DNA of 21,603 nucleotides from CAZVWW01 sp964631265 (GTDB lineage: Bacteria > Thermotogota > Thermotogae > MWEM01). The notes under the pieces are model-generated. The model was not told where the DNA came from, did no database searches, and saw only the letters and a list, made by a program, of their open reading frames with translations. Below are positions 1 through 6,991 of this stretch, one piece after another; positions within the stretch are counted from its first letter, which is position 1; each line of letters begins with the position of its first letter. The translations under genes and the position numbers were made by a program. The stretch is from contig CAZVWW010000028.1 of assembly GCA_964631265.1 (NCBI GenBank), positions 1 to 21,603 on the forward strand. The letters run 5' to 3'.

Positions 1-2
1 GA

Positions 3-11
3 TGTTATAAT
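3..11 (+). promoter_or_regulatory. Extended -10 promoter element for the small membrane protein
   Basis: TGTTATAAT is a perfect TGn-TATAAT extended -10. A transcript would start near base 18 and leave a leader of about 26 nt before the ATG at 44. Any -35 lies outside the window. Inferred from the motif only. Confidence 0.45.
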
Positions 12-43
12 TGAATTGAACTCGAAAAGGCAGGTGATTCTAA

Positions 44-355
44 ATGGATACGAAAAAGCTACCGCCAATTATTATCATGATCGCTGTGGCAATCGGGTTA
101 GTTGGTGGCGTGATTGGGATTGTTGAAAGCTTTGAGTTGATGTCAACCGATCAGGCGGCTGGCTATGTGTTACTGGCGATTTCGATCTTTGAAATCGTTC
201 TGATGCTTGGTTTGTGGTTCATGAAAAAGTGGGCCCTTATTGTTTATACAGTGATATTTGTTGTTGATATTTTTACCGGTTCTATCAGTCTTTCTATTAT
301 CCTTCCGATTGCCGTTATCTTAGTCAGCTGGATGAATTTTAAACAGTTTAGCTGA
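44..355 (+). CDS. Small integral membrane protein, four predicted helices
   Basis: A 103-residue hydrophobic protein of unknown function. Membrane segments are predicted near residues 7-28, 38-59, 63-77 and 79-97, separated by very short loops with charged residues (KKW near 61-63, KQ at the C-terminus). This is a compact four-helix bundle with no catalytic motif visible. The ATG at 44 follows a good ribosome site (AGGCAGGTG at 28-36), nearly the same string that precedes the gene at 11798. The gene is monocistronic in this window: an extended -10 sits just upstream and a rho-independent terminator follows 25 bases after the stop. It resembles the many small uncharacterised membrane proteins of Firmicutes-like genomes, and I do not recognise a named family. 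Confidence 0.8.
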   Translation: MDTKKLPPIIIMIAVAIGLVGGVIGIVESFELMSTDQAAGYVLLAISIFEIVLMLGLWFMKKWALIVYTVIFVVDIFTGSISLSIILPIAVILVSWMNFKQFS

Positions 356-380
356 TTGGAAAACTTCCTTATTAAATCCT

Positions 381-415
381 CCCCCTTCGTTTTGAGAGAA
401 CGGAGGGGGTTTTAT
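381..415 (+). terminator. Rho-independent terminator between converging genes
   Basis: Stem CCCCCTTCGTT (381-391) pairs with AACGGAGGGGG (399-409) with one G-T wobble and a 7-nt loop, followed by TTTTA. The T-tract is on the + side, so it mainly ends the small membrane protein transcript. It overlaps the last codons of the minus-strand transporter and may serve both directions weakly. Confidence 0.85.
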
Positions 416-831
416 CTCTTCATGAGGATGAGTCCTACTATACTCATAACGATGCCAAGGACGTTTAAAGGGGTCAGTTTTTCTTTGTAGAAAAGCACAC
501 CGATCAGGATTAGTATCATGATGGTAATCACATTGCTGAACAATGCCACGATGTTGATGCTCCAGCCGGTTCGATAGACAAGCAGGTATCCCATTTCAAG
601 AAAGACAATCGAGCCCCCGAGGACAAGGCTCGCCCAGTTGATGTTTTTGATGTTTGCTCCCATGTTTGTGTCTCTGGAAAACAGGAAGAACAGGAGCAAT
701 GAAATTCCCAGGGCAACCCCGTACGTGACGATCAGAGAAAAGAAGGGGTTCGCTTCTTTGTGGATTGATTTTTGTGATAGATGATAAATGACCGAGGATA
801 TGACGACGATGAACATTGAAAAATAGTACAT
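412..831 (-). CDS. EamA/DMT-superfamily half-size transporter
   Basis: A protein of about 139 residues made of one EamA-type repeat of roughly five helices, half the usual 10-helix drug/metabolite transporter. Such single-repeat proteins are expected to work as dimers. The C-terminal part (KEKLTPLNVLGIVMSIVGLILMKR) is typical of the final EamA helix pair, and the aromatic GYLLVYRTGW segment matches the third and fourth helix region. The open frame extends to a TTG at 876. I prefer the ATG at 831 because AAAGGGG sits 6 bases upstream and the protein then begins directly at the first helix, as in relatives; the TTG lacks a ribosome site. It lies just downstream of the FAD oxidoreductase on the same strand and is probably cotranscribed. 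The substrate is unknown. Confidence 0.8.
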   Translation of the reverse strand: MYYFSMFIVVISSVIYHLSQKSIHKEANPFFSLIVTYGVALGISLLLFFLFSRDTNMGANIKNINWASLVLGGSIVFLEMGYLLVYRTGWSINIVALFSNVITIMILILIGVLFYKEKLTPLNVLGIVMSIVGLILMKR

Positions 832-918
832 TTTCGACCCCTTTTTGATTTGTTTATCGAACTGGTTGTCAGTCAAGCATTCTTTTAACGATGCTCATTA
901 CTCATGAAGCTTTCCAGT

Positions 919-2394
919 TTAATCCTTTTTTTCTTTCACCAGCTTGTAAAAATTCTGAACCCTCTCCATATTGTCTCCGGATCCGGAACTCTTGTGAATC
1001 TCTTCTTCGGGAATGTCCTTCTCTCTTGCAATCAGCTTTTTAACTCTCGGGCCGCAGAAGTTTCCCTGGCAGTATCCCATACCGGCTCTTGTTCTCCTTT
1101 TGACAGCATCCAGTGTTTTAACGTCAATGTTTCTTGTCAAGGCATCCACGATCTCTTTTTCATAGACTCTTTCACAACGGCAGATGATTTTTTCCGGGGA
1201 AGATTCGATGTTGATCAATCTGTTGACTTCTTTATTGGAGAGGTCTTTTTTGATGATGATGGGGTTTCTGTATGGGTTATAGGTATCCGGCCCCTTTTTG
1301 GCGTCTTTTTTCAACATTTCCAGCCCGGTTTCTTTGAGTATTTCGATAACCCTTTCTGCAATGGCCGGTGAGGAGGTAAGTCCCGGTGATTCTATCCCCC
1401 CGACGTTGATGAAGTTTTGGATTTGGCTCTCCGCGATGATAAAATCTCCGGTATCCGGTGTTGCCCGGATCCCCGAAAAAGAGCGGATGATTTTGTTGTT
1501 TAATATATCAGGCACGGACAATTGCGCTGTTTCGATGATGTATGTCAGGTTTTCAACGTCTGTTCCGGTGTCCTCCCGACTAAAGATCTCCTGAGAATCG
1601 GGGCCGACCATCAAATTCCGGTGATAGGTCGAGGTAACGAGTACGCCTTTGCCTTTTTCCGTCGGGAGTTGAAAGACGACATTCTTTAACAGCTTTCCCG
1701 AATCCTTTTCAAAGATGAGATACTGGCCTCTTCTCGGAATGATTTTGAACTCATCGCTTCCAACCATATTGGCGATCTTGTCCGAATAGACTCCCGCTGC
1801 GTTGATGACCCGTTTTGCTTTAAAAGTCGCTTGATTGGTCTTTATTGTAAACGAACCGTCTTCAACGGCGATGTCCTTCACTTCATTTTCAAGAAAGAGT
1901 TCCACCCCGTTTCCAACGGCGTTTTCGGCCAGGGCAATGGTATATTCGTAAGGAGAGGCTATGCCAATATCCGGATCATAAAGGGCATATTCCACCGCCT
2001 GGTTGATCGAAGGCTCCATCTCAAGAATCTGATCTTTGTTGAGAATCTCTGTTTTGTTTGAACCGTTTTTGATCCCGTTTTCTTTCAAGGCTTCAACCTG
2101 TTTTAAATCTCCTTTGTTGAAGGCTAAGACAAATCCGCCGGTTTTTCGATATCCGAAATGCAGTTCTTCATCCAGTTGCTGAAAGTATTGATTCCCCTTC
2201 GCGCACATCTCAGCCTTTAATGTTCCGTGTTTGGCCGCATACGCTCCATGTATAATGCCGCTGTTGGCCTTTGAAGCGCCATTGCTCACATCGTCACTCT
2301 TTTCAAGAACCGCTGTCTTTAATTTGAACCGGCTGAGCTTTCTCGCGATTGAACAGCCGATGACGCCTCCTCCGATGATGATGATATCGTACAT
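919..2394 (-). CDS. FAD-dependent oxidoreductase, glycerol-3-phosphate dehydrogenase type with BFD-like [2Fe-2S] domain
   Basis: A 491-residue flavoprotein. The N-terminus holds a Rossmann FAD site (IIIIGGGVIGCSIARKL, residues 5-20, with the ribose-binding acid at E31). A DAO-type fold runs to about residue 370. A BFD-like [2Fe-2S] domain follows, with C405-x-C407 and C442-x4-C447 as cluster ligands. This architecture is that of the anaerobic GlpA-like/L-2-hydroxyglutarate-like dehydrogenases of clostridia and Thermotogota. There the gene usually sits beside an NAD(P)/FAD partner and a DUF1667 protein; neither partner is here, so the electron acceptor is unclear. The ATG at 2394 follows AAAGGAG with suitable spacing. 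The likely reaction is oxidation of glycerol 3-phosphate or a related 2-hydroxyacid. The class is well supported, the substrate is not. Confidence 0.9.
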   Translation of the reverse strand: MYDIIIIGGGVIGCSIARKLSRFKLKTAVLEKSDDVSNGASKANSGIIHGAYAAKHGTLKAEMCAKGNQYFQQLDEELHFGYRKTGGFVLAFNKGDLKQVEALKENGIKNGSNKTEILNKDQILEMEPSINQAVEYALYDPDIGIASPYEYTIALAENAVGNGVELFLENEVKDIAVEDGSFTIKTNQATFKAKRVINAAGVYSDKIANMVGSDEFKIIPRRGQYLIFEKDSGKLLKNVVFQLPTEKGKGVLVTSTYHRNLMVGPDSQEIFSREDTGTDVENLTYIIETAQLSVPDILNNKIIRSFSGIRATPDTGDFIIAESQIQNFINVGGIESPGLTSSPAIAERVIEILKETGLEMLKKDAKKGPDTYNPYRNPIIIKKDLSNKEVNRLINIESSPEKIICRCERVYEKEIVDALTRNIDVKTLDAVKRRTRAGMGYCQGNFCGPRVKKLIAREKDIPEEEIHKSSGSGDNMERVQNFYKLVKEKKD

Positions 2395-2459
2395 ATGGTC
2401 TCTCCTTTCTTATTTGAAACCGGTGATAAGCCTTGAAAAAATGGCCCGTTGTTTTCTGT

Positions 2460-2465
2460 ATTATA
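2460..2465 (-). promoter_or_regulatory. Candidate -10 box for the FAD oxidoreductase gene
   Basis: The minus strand reads TATAAT here, 65 bases upstream of the start codon, preceded by CTG. No convincing -35 is seen at 16-18 bp. Tentative. Confidence 0.3.
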
Positions 2466-2621
2466 CAGCATTGAGTAACGTCTGCGTTTGTTCTTGAAAG
2501 AAAAAAACCGGAATGATGTACGGCTTTTTGTTATAATCATCGTGCTTGGTGGATAGCAGGAGAAAAAGATGGCTTAAGATGGGTTTTTATAACCGGTTGG
2601 AATGGAGCTGTCTTTAATTAA

Positions 2622-2630
2622 TGCTATAAT
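2622..2630 (+). promoter_or_regulatory. Extended -10 promoter for the SAP-like protein
   Basis: TGCTATAAT is a perfect extended -10. The transcript would start near 2637, only about 14 nt before the ATG at 2651, so the message would be nearly leaderless, in keeping with the poor ribosome site of that gene. Confidence 0.45.
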
Positions 2631-2650
2631 GAATTGAAAGATGCAACCGG

Positions 2651-3775
2651 ATGAACCAATTATCAGGGGTTGTTATCAATCTGAATCAAAAGAGGGTGTG
2701 GAAATTGGCTTTTGGCGAAGAATACAATGAGGAGAAGTTGATTAGGAGTACGCTGCTGCTTCTGCGAAAAGACGAGCTCTACGATGTGGCTAAACGTCAC
2801 AAACTAGCTGTCAAAAAGAAGATGAAAAAGGAAGAGATAGCTGCAATAATAACCGGTGTCCTGGTTGATCATTTCAAGGTTGACGTGCAATATTTGTTGC
2901 TGGATGAGTTTCTCTTCCTGCTTAAGGTGATTATCGAAACTTACAAGGATGAGTTTGATGAGGAATTTCTCGATTCGTTACAGGAAATGCCGTTCTTTGA
3001 TGAATATGAAGTGGATGAAGATGACGCGTTATTCCTGATCGAGATGGGATATGTAGTGATAAAAGAGAAGAGTGATGATGAGCACATGGCCTTAACGCAT
3101 TTTCCCCTCAACGATTACTTTATGCTAAACCTTTCTGAAATCATGTTGAAGACAACGGTCAACGATACGCTCCTGGATTATCTCGAAGGGTTGACAAATC
3201 TTTATGGATGCCTTTCCATAGATCAGTTCCTGCATATCTGGGACAAGTACAACGAGGAAAGCATCAAAAAAGAGGATATCAAACGTTTTATCGAACAGAT
3301 GCAGAGACGGGGATATGAGTTCTGGAATGAGGGAAACTATATTATCCATGAATTCCTGGACCATGAAGACTATCTCGAGTTGTTGGAAGCATCTTCGAAA
3401 AAACCCTATTATATCCCGACTGAGGATGAGATTTATATTTATGCGGAGCATTTTATCGATCCAACCTCAGAAGCCTATAAGAAAATCGAGGATTATTTTA
3501 AGAAACACAGGGAAGGCTTAACGGAGGAAGAGATAGAAGAACTCATCTATAATGTGACACTGGCTCTTAAGTTTGACTCCTACCCTTCGGATATCTTCAG
3601 AATATTGGATGCTGAGGGTTATCAAATAGAAGACGAAAATGCCGTTATGGCATTCTCCAAAGTGCTGGCCTCTGCTATCAACAACACCAGAAAGTGGGTC
3701 AACCGAGGGGCGACGCCGAATGAGCTTTCCAAGCATTTTGGGAAACCTTTTATGAAGGATTTTCCTTTTTCGTAA
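2651..3775 (+). CDS. Conserved hypothetical protein with SAP/Rho-N-like helical element
   Basis: A 374-residue acidic, soluble protein of unknown function. Residues about 33-75 (LLLLRKDELYDVAKRHKL followed by a lysine-rich turn and KKEEIAAII) resemble the helix-extended-helix of SAP or Rho-N domains, which often bind nucleic acid. The middle is rich in Asp/Glu and helical. The C-terminus (344-359, NNTRKWVNRGATPNEL) matches a motif I associate with uncharacterised Firmicutes proteins, some of which carry a SEC-C zinc motif; no SEC-C cysteines are present here. The ATG at 2651 has no good Shine-Dalgarno site and lies very near a predicted transcription start, so the true start could differ. There is no signal peptide or membrane segment. 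Transcribed alone and convergent with the NmrA-like gene. The domain resemblance is by eye. Confidence 0.75.
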   Translation: MNQLSGVVINLNQKRVWKLAFGEEYNEEKLIRSTLLLLRKDELYDVAKRHKLAVKKKMKKEEIAAIITGVLVDHFKVDVQYLLLDEFLFLLKVIIETYKDEFDEEFLDSLQEMPFFDEYEVDEDDALFLIEMGYVVIKEKSDDEHMALTHFPLNDYFMLNLSEIMLKTTVNDTLLDYLEGLTNLYGCLSIDQFLHIWDKYNEESIKKEDIKRFIEQMQRRGYEFWNEGNYIIHEFLDHEDYLELLEASSKKPYYIPTEDEIYIYAEHFIDPTSEAYKKIEDYFKKHREGLTEEEIEELIYNVTLALKFDSYPSDIFRILDAEGYQIEDENAVMAFSKVLASAINNTRKWVNRGATPNELSKHFGKPFMKDFPFS

Positions 3776-3789
3776 AACCGGGCAAAAAA

Positions 3790-3813
3790 CAGGGGACGGA
3801 GATCAGGGGGTGG
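3790..3813. repeat. Decayed partial copy of the GGGGACAGG/GATCAGGGGG repeat
   Basis: This stretch contains CAGGGGAC and GATCAGGGGG, both strings found in the 16-bp units of the palindrome at 6089-6177, in the same order but with substitutions. It sits between two converging genes, a common location for REP-type elements. Probably a solitary degenerate half-element. Confidence 0.45.
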
Positions 3814-3851
3814 AATAATCCCTAAAGTTGATAATCGGGCACAACGTTTTA

Positions 3852-4694
3852 TCAAGAGAAGAGTTCAGCGTGGTCCCGAACGAATTCGGAAAACGGGATC
3901 GGTTTTCTACCGATGATCTTCTCCAGGTCGCTTGTTCTTATATCGGCTAATCCAAATTTGGTGGTCCAGTAAATGCCGATCATCACAAAAATATATTTCA
4001 TTGGATGCCCTTTTCTCCTCATCTCCTTGAAGAAACGAATAGCCGACGGGTTGTTGTAAGCAATTGGTTTATTCAATTCCCGGCTCATTATCTCTGCGAT
4101 TTCATCGTATGTGTAGGATTCGGCTCCGGTAATCGTGTAGGCCTTGTTGATGTGTTCCCTTTTACCTACAACGGCCACAGCGGCTTCGGCTATATCACGG
4201 ACATCAATGAAATTTGTTTTGCCCTTTCCGGCCGGAACGATGATCTCATGCTTTGCTTTTATCTCATCGAGATGGGTGGTGGAAAGGTTCTGCATGAAAA
4301 AGGTCGGTCTCAGGAAGGTATGGTTTAGCTCTAAATCAGTGATGTATTTCTCAATCTTATGATGGGGGACAAATTTGTTTTTTTCCGCTCCAGCAAGAGA
4401 CAGGAATATGATGTGTTGAACCCCCCTCTCTTTGACTGCTTTAAGAAAAGGCAAAATATCTCTCTTGATATTTGAAATATGAGGCGGTCTCATCAAAAAC
4501 ACATAATCGATATCCTTCAATGCGCTCTTGTAAGTGGATTCATCTCCGAATCTTATTATTCTAAAATCTTGTGTGTCTGGAATTTTTGTCCTTGAGCGTT
4601 CGCTGCTGATTCCGGCAACTGTTTCTTTGAGCGTTGTTTTCTCAAGGACATACCTGCCAACATTCCCGGTGGCACCTGTAATTAGAAAGCTCAT
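3852..4694 (-). CDS. NmrA-like NAD(P)-binding oxidoreductase (atypical SDR)
   Basis: A 280-residue Rossmann-fold protein of the NmrA/QOR2/azoreductase-like atypical SDR group. The dinucleotide site is TGATGNVG at residues 6-13. The segment FLSLAGAEKN near 97-106, followed by HHKIEKYI, matches the active-site region of this group, which lacks the classical YxxxK. Members reduce quinones or act as NAD(P)-redox sensors; which applies cannot be told from sequence. The family normally runs 280-300 residues, so the protein is full length. The ATG at 4694 is preceded by a weak AGAGG about 8 bases upstream. It lies 50 bp downstream of the alpha/beta hydrolase on the same strand, so cotranscription is likely. 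No clear terminator follows its stop codon. Confidence 0.88.
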   Translation of the reverse strand: MSFLITGATGNVGRYVLEKTTLKETVAGISSERSRTKIPDTQDFRIIRFGDESTYKSALKDIDYVFLMRPPHISNIKRDILPFLKAVKERGVQHIIFLSLAGAEKNKFVPHHKIEKYITDLELNHTFLRPTFFMQNLSTTHLDEIKAKHEIIVPAGKGKTNFIDVRDIAEAAVAVVGKREHINKAYTITGAESYTYDEIAEIMSRELNKPIAYNNPSAIRFFKEMRRKGHPMKYIFVMIGIYWTTKFGLADIRTSDLEKIIGRKPIPFSEFVRDHAELFS

Positions 4695-4744
4695 TTCGTT
4701 AGCCTCTTTTCTTTAATAGCGGTGATTTGACTATTGACGACCTC

Positions 4745-6040
4745 TTACTGATGGGTTTTCAGAAAATTCAAAACGTCCTCTTTCATTTCCCCAGAAAAAC
4801 TGTGACCTATATCAGGGTATAATTTGAATTTCGCATTCATTCCGGCGTTTTCATAAATCTCCCTGGCAGCCGGCCATCTTTCAACCGGTGTCTTTCCGAA
4901 GCGTTCAAATATTAATTCTTCGTCTTCTTTGTCAAATGAATCCCGGTACACAACTGAGTCGTTCTGATCTTCAGCTCCCATAAAGAAGAACAGGGGGGTG
5001 TTACGAAGTTCATTTAAGTCGATCTCTCTGCCGAGAAAATCTTCAAGACCATAGAGTCCAATAGGGAATCTGAGCTTTTTTCCGTCATATTCTTTAACCG
5101 GAACAATGGGCCATCCCCCCGGAGCACCGGCAGCCATGGCCCGGACTCTGTCCGGATGCAGGATGGTAAATCTTGAGGCAAAAGACGCTGAGGATGAAAA
5201 GCCGGCTATCAACATCGTATCAGCTGTTTCGATGTCTTTCGCACTCAACCTCTCCCTTGCATCCTCAAAGATTGCCAGGAGCTGAAGGTCCAACCGTTGA
5301 ATATCTTGATGGTCGGTATAGAGTGTTTTTCTGTCAAAGGAGTGTGAATAATCATAGTCATCGGGATACCGCGGGAAAACAGGCATAATAAAAGGAGAAC
5401 CCAATTTGTCTGCAAAAGAGGACTTCCAGGATATGTCATTGATTGCCTTGTTCAAATGCACAGCCATATCATCAGAGGGTCTCCCTGTGTTGTTTGTTTC
5501 CACCAGTATATGGGGATTGTCGGATGGATTATCGGGTGTGTAGATGATGTATTTCCAGTTAAAGCCTTTTTCAGGATTTTCCGGGATAATCTCATAATTT
5601 TCGGACAACTGTTGTGAAAATGTTGCCTCATCCCCCTCAAATGAAAAGAGTAAATGATTCAAAGGACCTTTTTTGTATGAGATTGTCAGTGTGTAATACC
5701 CCTTTTTAAGGGTTAAATCACTGAATTCCCGGTTTTCACGACCTACAGACTCTGAAAAAATCTCATTTCCATCTTTTTCCGATATAGTAATCTCTGTTTG
5801 TCTTCCGAGTAAACTTGAAGATACCAGGATTCTCTGAGATGCCTCTTCTTCCACATAAAAACGATAGGTCCATTTTGAACGACCCCAAATCTGAGGGCCC
5901 CGGTTTATATTGATCATGTGATTCGTGTTGATGATCTCATCTTTTCCGGTGTTGTAATGAATCAGATTAATAATCATCAACACAATAAAAATCAAGGCGA
6001 TTATGGCTGTAGCGATAAGAAGTGCCCGTTTTGTTTTCAT
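4745..6040 (-). CDS. Membrane-anchored alpha/beta hydrolase
   Basis: A 431-residue protein with an N-terminal membrane anchor or uncleaved signal (hydrophobic residues 5-27, after KTKR). A beta-rich region at about 45-145 may be an accessory sandwich domain. An alpha/beta hydrolase domain follows from about 160. The nucleophile elbow is GFSSS (280-284, nucleophile S282, with serine in place of the usual final glycine). The likely acid is in GAEDQND (D358) and the histidine is in DIGHSF (H413), so the triad looks complete. PHB-depolymerase/esterase-like enzymes have similar cores. The active site is predicted outside the membrane, and the substrate is unknown. The ATG at 6040 has an excellent GGAGGG ribosome site 6 bases upstream. 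First gene of a two-gene minus-strand unit with the NmrA-like reductase. Confidence 0.82.
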   Translation of the reverse strand: MKTKRALLIATAIIALIFIVLMIINLIHYNTGKDEIINTNHMININRGPQIWGRSKWTYRFYVEEEASQRILVSSSLLGRQTEITISEKDGNEIFSESVGRENREFSDLTLKKGYYTLTISYKKGPLNHLLFSFEGDEATFSQQLSENYEIIPENPEKGFNWKYIIYTPDNPSDNPHILVETNNTGRPSDDMAVHLNKAINDISWKSSFADKLGSPFIMPVFPRYPDDYDYSHSFDRKTLYTDHQDIQRLDLQLLAIFEDARERLSAKDIETADTMLIAGFSSSASFASRFTILHPDRVRAMAAGAPGGWPIVPVKEYDGKKLRFPIGLYGLEDFLGREIDLNELRNTPLFFFMGAEDQNDSVVYRDSFDKEDEELIFERFGKTPVERWPAAREIYENAGMNAKFKLYPDIGHSFSGEMKEDVLNFLKTHQ

Positions 6041-6069
6041 CGAATCCCTCCAAAGACCTTTTTCGAAGG

Positions 6070-6078
6070 ATTATATCA
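6070..6078 (-). promoter_or_regulatory. Extended -10 promoter for the hydrolase-reductase pair
   Basis: The minus strand reads TGATATAAT, a perfect extended -10, 30 bases upstream of the hydrolase ATG. The position of any -35 (about 6093-6098) falls at the edge of the 84-bp palindrome and reads CCCCTG, so the promoter would have to work through the extended -10 alone. Confidence 0.5.
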
Positions 6079-6088
6079 CAACTTTTAG

Positions 6089-6120
6089 GGATCAGGGGGA
6101 CAGGGGATCAGGGGGACAGG
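6089..6120. repeat. Two perfect tandem 16-bp units (GGATCAGGGGGACAGG)
   Basis: The 16-mer occurs at 6089-6104 and again, identically, at 6105-6120, with no spacer. Both units (bar the first few bases) are mirrored in inverted orientation in the right half of the surrounding palindrome. Confidence 0.9.
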
Positions 6121-6177
6121 TCCCTTGATTATGAATTCGTAATCAAGGGACCTGTCCCCCTGATCCCCTGTCCCCCT
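6094..6177. repeat. 84-bp near-perfect palindrome, REPIN-like element
   Basis: Two 42-bp arms (6094-6135 and 6136-6177) are reverse complements with a single mismatch (T6132 against G6139, a wobble in RNA). The centre is GAATTC with almost no loop. Each arm carries GGGGGACAGG repeats and then TCCCTTGATTA. GGGGACAGGTCCC-type strings arranged as facing pairs are typical of REP elements spread by RAYT-type (IS200-like) transposases. No such transposase lies in the window. As RNA it would form a very long hairpin in either direction and could insulate the divergent genes. Confidence 0.85.
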
Positions 6178-6194
6178 CCGATTACCTCTCAGAT

Positions 6195-6223
6195 TTGCAA
6201 AGTGAAAACACACCCTGTATAAT
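6195..6223 (+). promoter_or_regulatory. Sigma-70-type promoter for the methyltransferase-acetyltransferase operon
   Basis: TTGCAA (6195-6200) and TATAAT (6218-6223) are separated by exactly 17 bp, the best -35/-10 pair in the window. The transcript would start near 6230 and carry a leader of about 110 nt before the ATG at 6340. Confidence 0.75.
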
Positions 6224-6239
6224 GAATCATTAACGGTTC
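6224..6239. promoter_or_regulatory. Imperfect palindrome at the predicted transcription start (possible operator)
   Basis: GAATCATTAACGGTTC is a dyad around TTAA in which 12 of 16 positions match the reverse complement. It lies directly after the -10 box. In addition, CAAAGTGA (6198-6205, over the -35) and TCACTTTG (6242-6249) form an inverted pair flanking the promoter, and TCACTTT recurs at 6290-6296. These are candidate repressor sites. No regulator gene is adjacent. Confidence 0.25.
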
Positions 6240-6339
6240 ACTCACTTTGTTGTGTACGGAGTAGGAAAGAAACTAGATACGACGGGGCTTCACTTTAAAA
6301 TAATCGATATTGAAAAAGAGACGGGAGGAGAAGCAACAG

Positions 6340-6981
6340 ATGATCACAAACAAACCCTGGAACTGGGATAAAGTCAACGAAGGATATTGGATGACGCCAT
6401 CTGAGGATATTTATTATCTCGTTCATAGATGGCAAGATAAAGGTTATGAAAGTGTGTTGGACCTGGGATGCGGGATGGGCCGGCATACCCTTCTCTTTGC
6501 TGAGAACGGGTTTAAGGCAACCGGGTATGATCTATCCGATTCGGGGTTGAAAGTCCTCAGGGGGGAAAGGGAAAAGAGAGGACTTGAATTGGATGTGATA
6601 AAAGGGGATGTGGTCAATCTGCCTTTTTCCGAACGCTCGTTTGATGCGGCGCTCGCCTATCACTCCGTCTATCATGTTGATACAGCGGGGTTGATGCATG
6701 TGATATCGGAGATCAAGCGTGTGATCAGACCGGGTGGAGAGGTCTATCTAACGCTGATATCCAAAAAGACCTATTCATATACTGCCGGGGATTCTGTCTA
6801 TGTTGATCAGAACGTGAGAATGAAAAAAGAGGAAGATGGTACGACTTTACCCCATTTCTATGTCAACTACGATGATATCCTAGAACTCTTTTCGGACTTT
6901 GAGATCATCCGGATCAGACAGATTGAAGATATCCTTGGCGGGTATTCGAGCTGGCATTACTTCCTTCTTTTAGGGGTTTAA
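6340..6981 (+). CDS. Class I SAM-dependent methyltransferase
   Basis: A 213-residue cytosolic methyltransferase. SAM motif I is VLDLGCGMGRH (39-49), the acidic residue that binds the SAM ribose is D64 in GYDLS, and motif II is GD at 89-90 before VVNLPF; SFDAALAYHSVYHV then matches the Methyltransf_11 group. The acceptor substrate is not evident. The open frame extends to a TTG at 6310, but the string GGGAGGAG at 6323-6330 lies 9 bases before the ATG at 6340 and would be inside the coding region if the earlier start were used. I therefore take 6340. It follows a well-formed promoter and a leader of about 110 nt, and its stop codon overlaps the ribosome site of the acetyltransferase gene. Confidence 0.88.
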   Translation: MITNKPWNWDKVNEGYWMTPSEDIYYLVHRWQDKGYESVLDLGCGMGRHTLLFAENGFKATGYDLSDSGLKVLRGEREKRGLELDVIKGDVVNLPFSERSFDAALAYHSVYHVDTAGLMHVISEIKRVIRPGGEVYLTLISKKTYSYTAGDSVYVDQNVRMKKEEDGTTLPHFYVNYDDILELFSDFEIIRIRQIEDILGGYSSWHYFLLLGV

Positions 6982-6991
6982 GGGGGAAAAA

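Noticed and set aside
904..1371. Open frame of 155 residues on the + strand
   Set aside because: Lies wholly antisense to the FAD oxidoreductase, whose FAD and iron-sulfur motifs are intact. The translated product has no domain sense and no ribosome site.
2319..2540. 73-residue minus-strand frame upstream of the oxidoreductase
   Set aside because: It overlaps the real start of the FAD oxidoreductase in another frame and has no ribosome site or plausible composition.
6121..6150. Palindrome considered as an ordinary intrinsic terminator
   Set aside because: There is no T-tract on either side, and it lies upstream of two divergent genes instead of after one.
6089..6177. Repeat cluster considered as a CRISPR fragment
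   Set aside because: The units abut without spacers and are arranged as an inverted palindrome; no cas genes are present.
6310..6339. TTG start of the methyltransferase
   Set aside because: The extra ten residues are encoded by the ribosome site itself (GGGAGGAG); homologues begin near the ATG at 6340.
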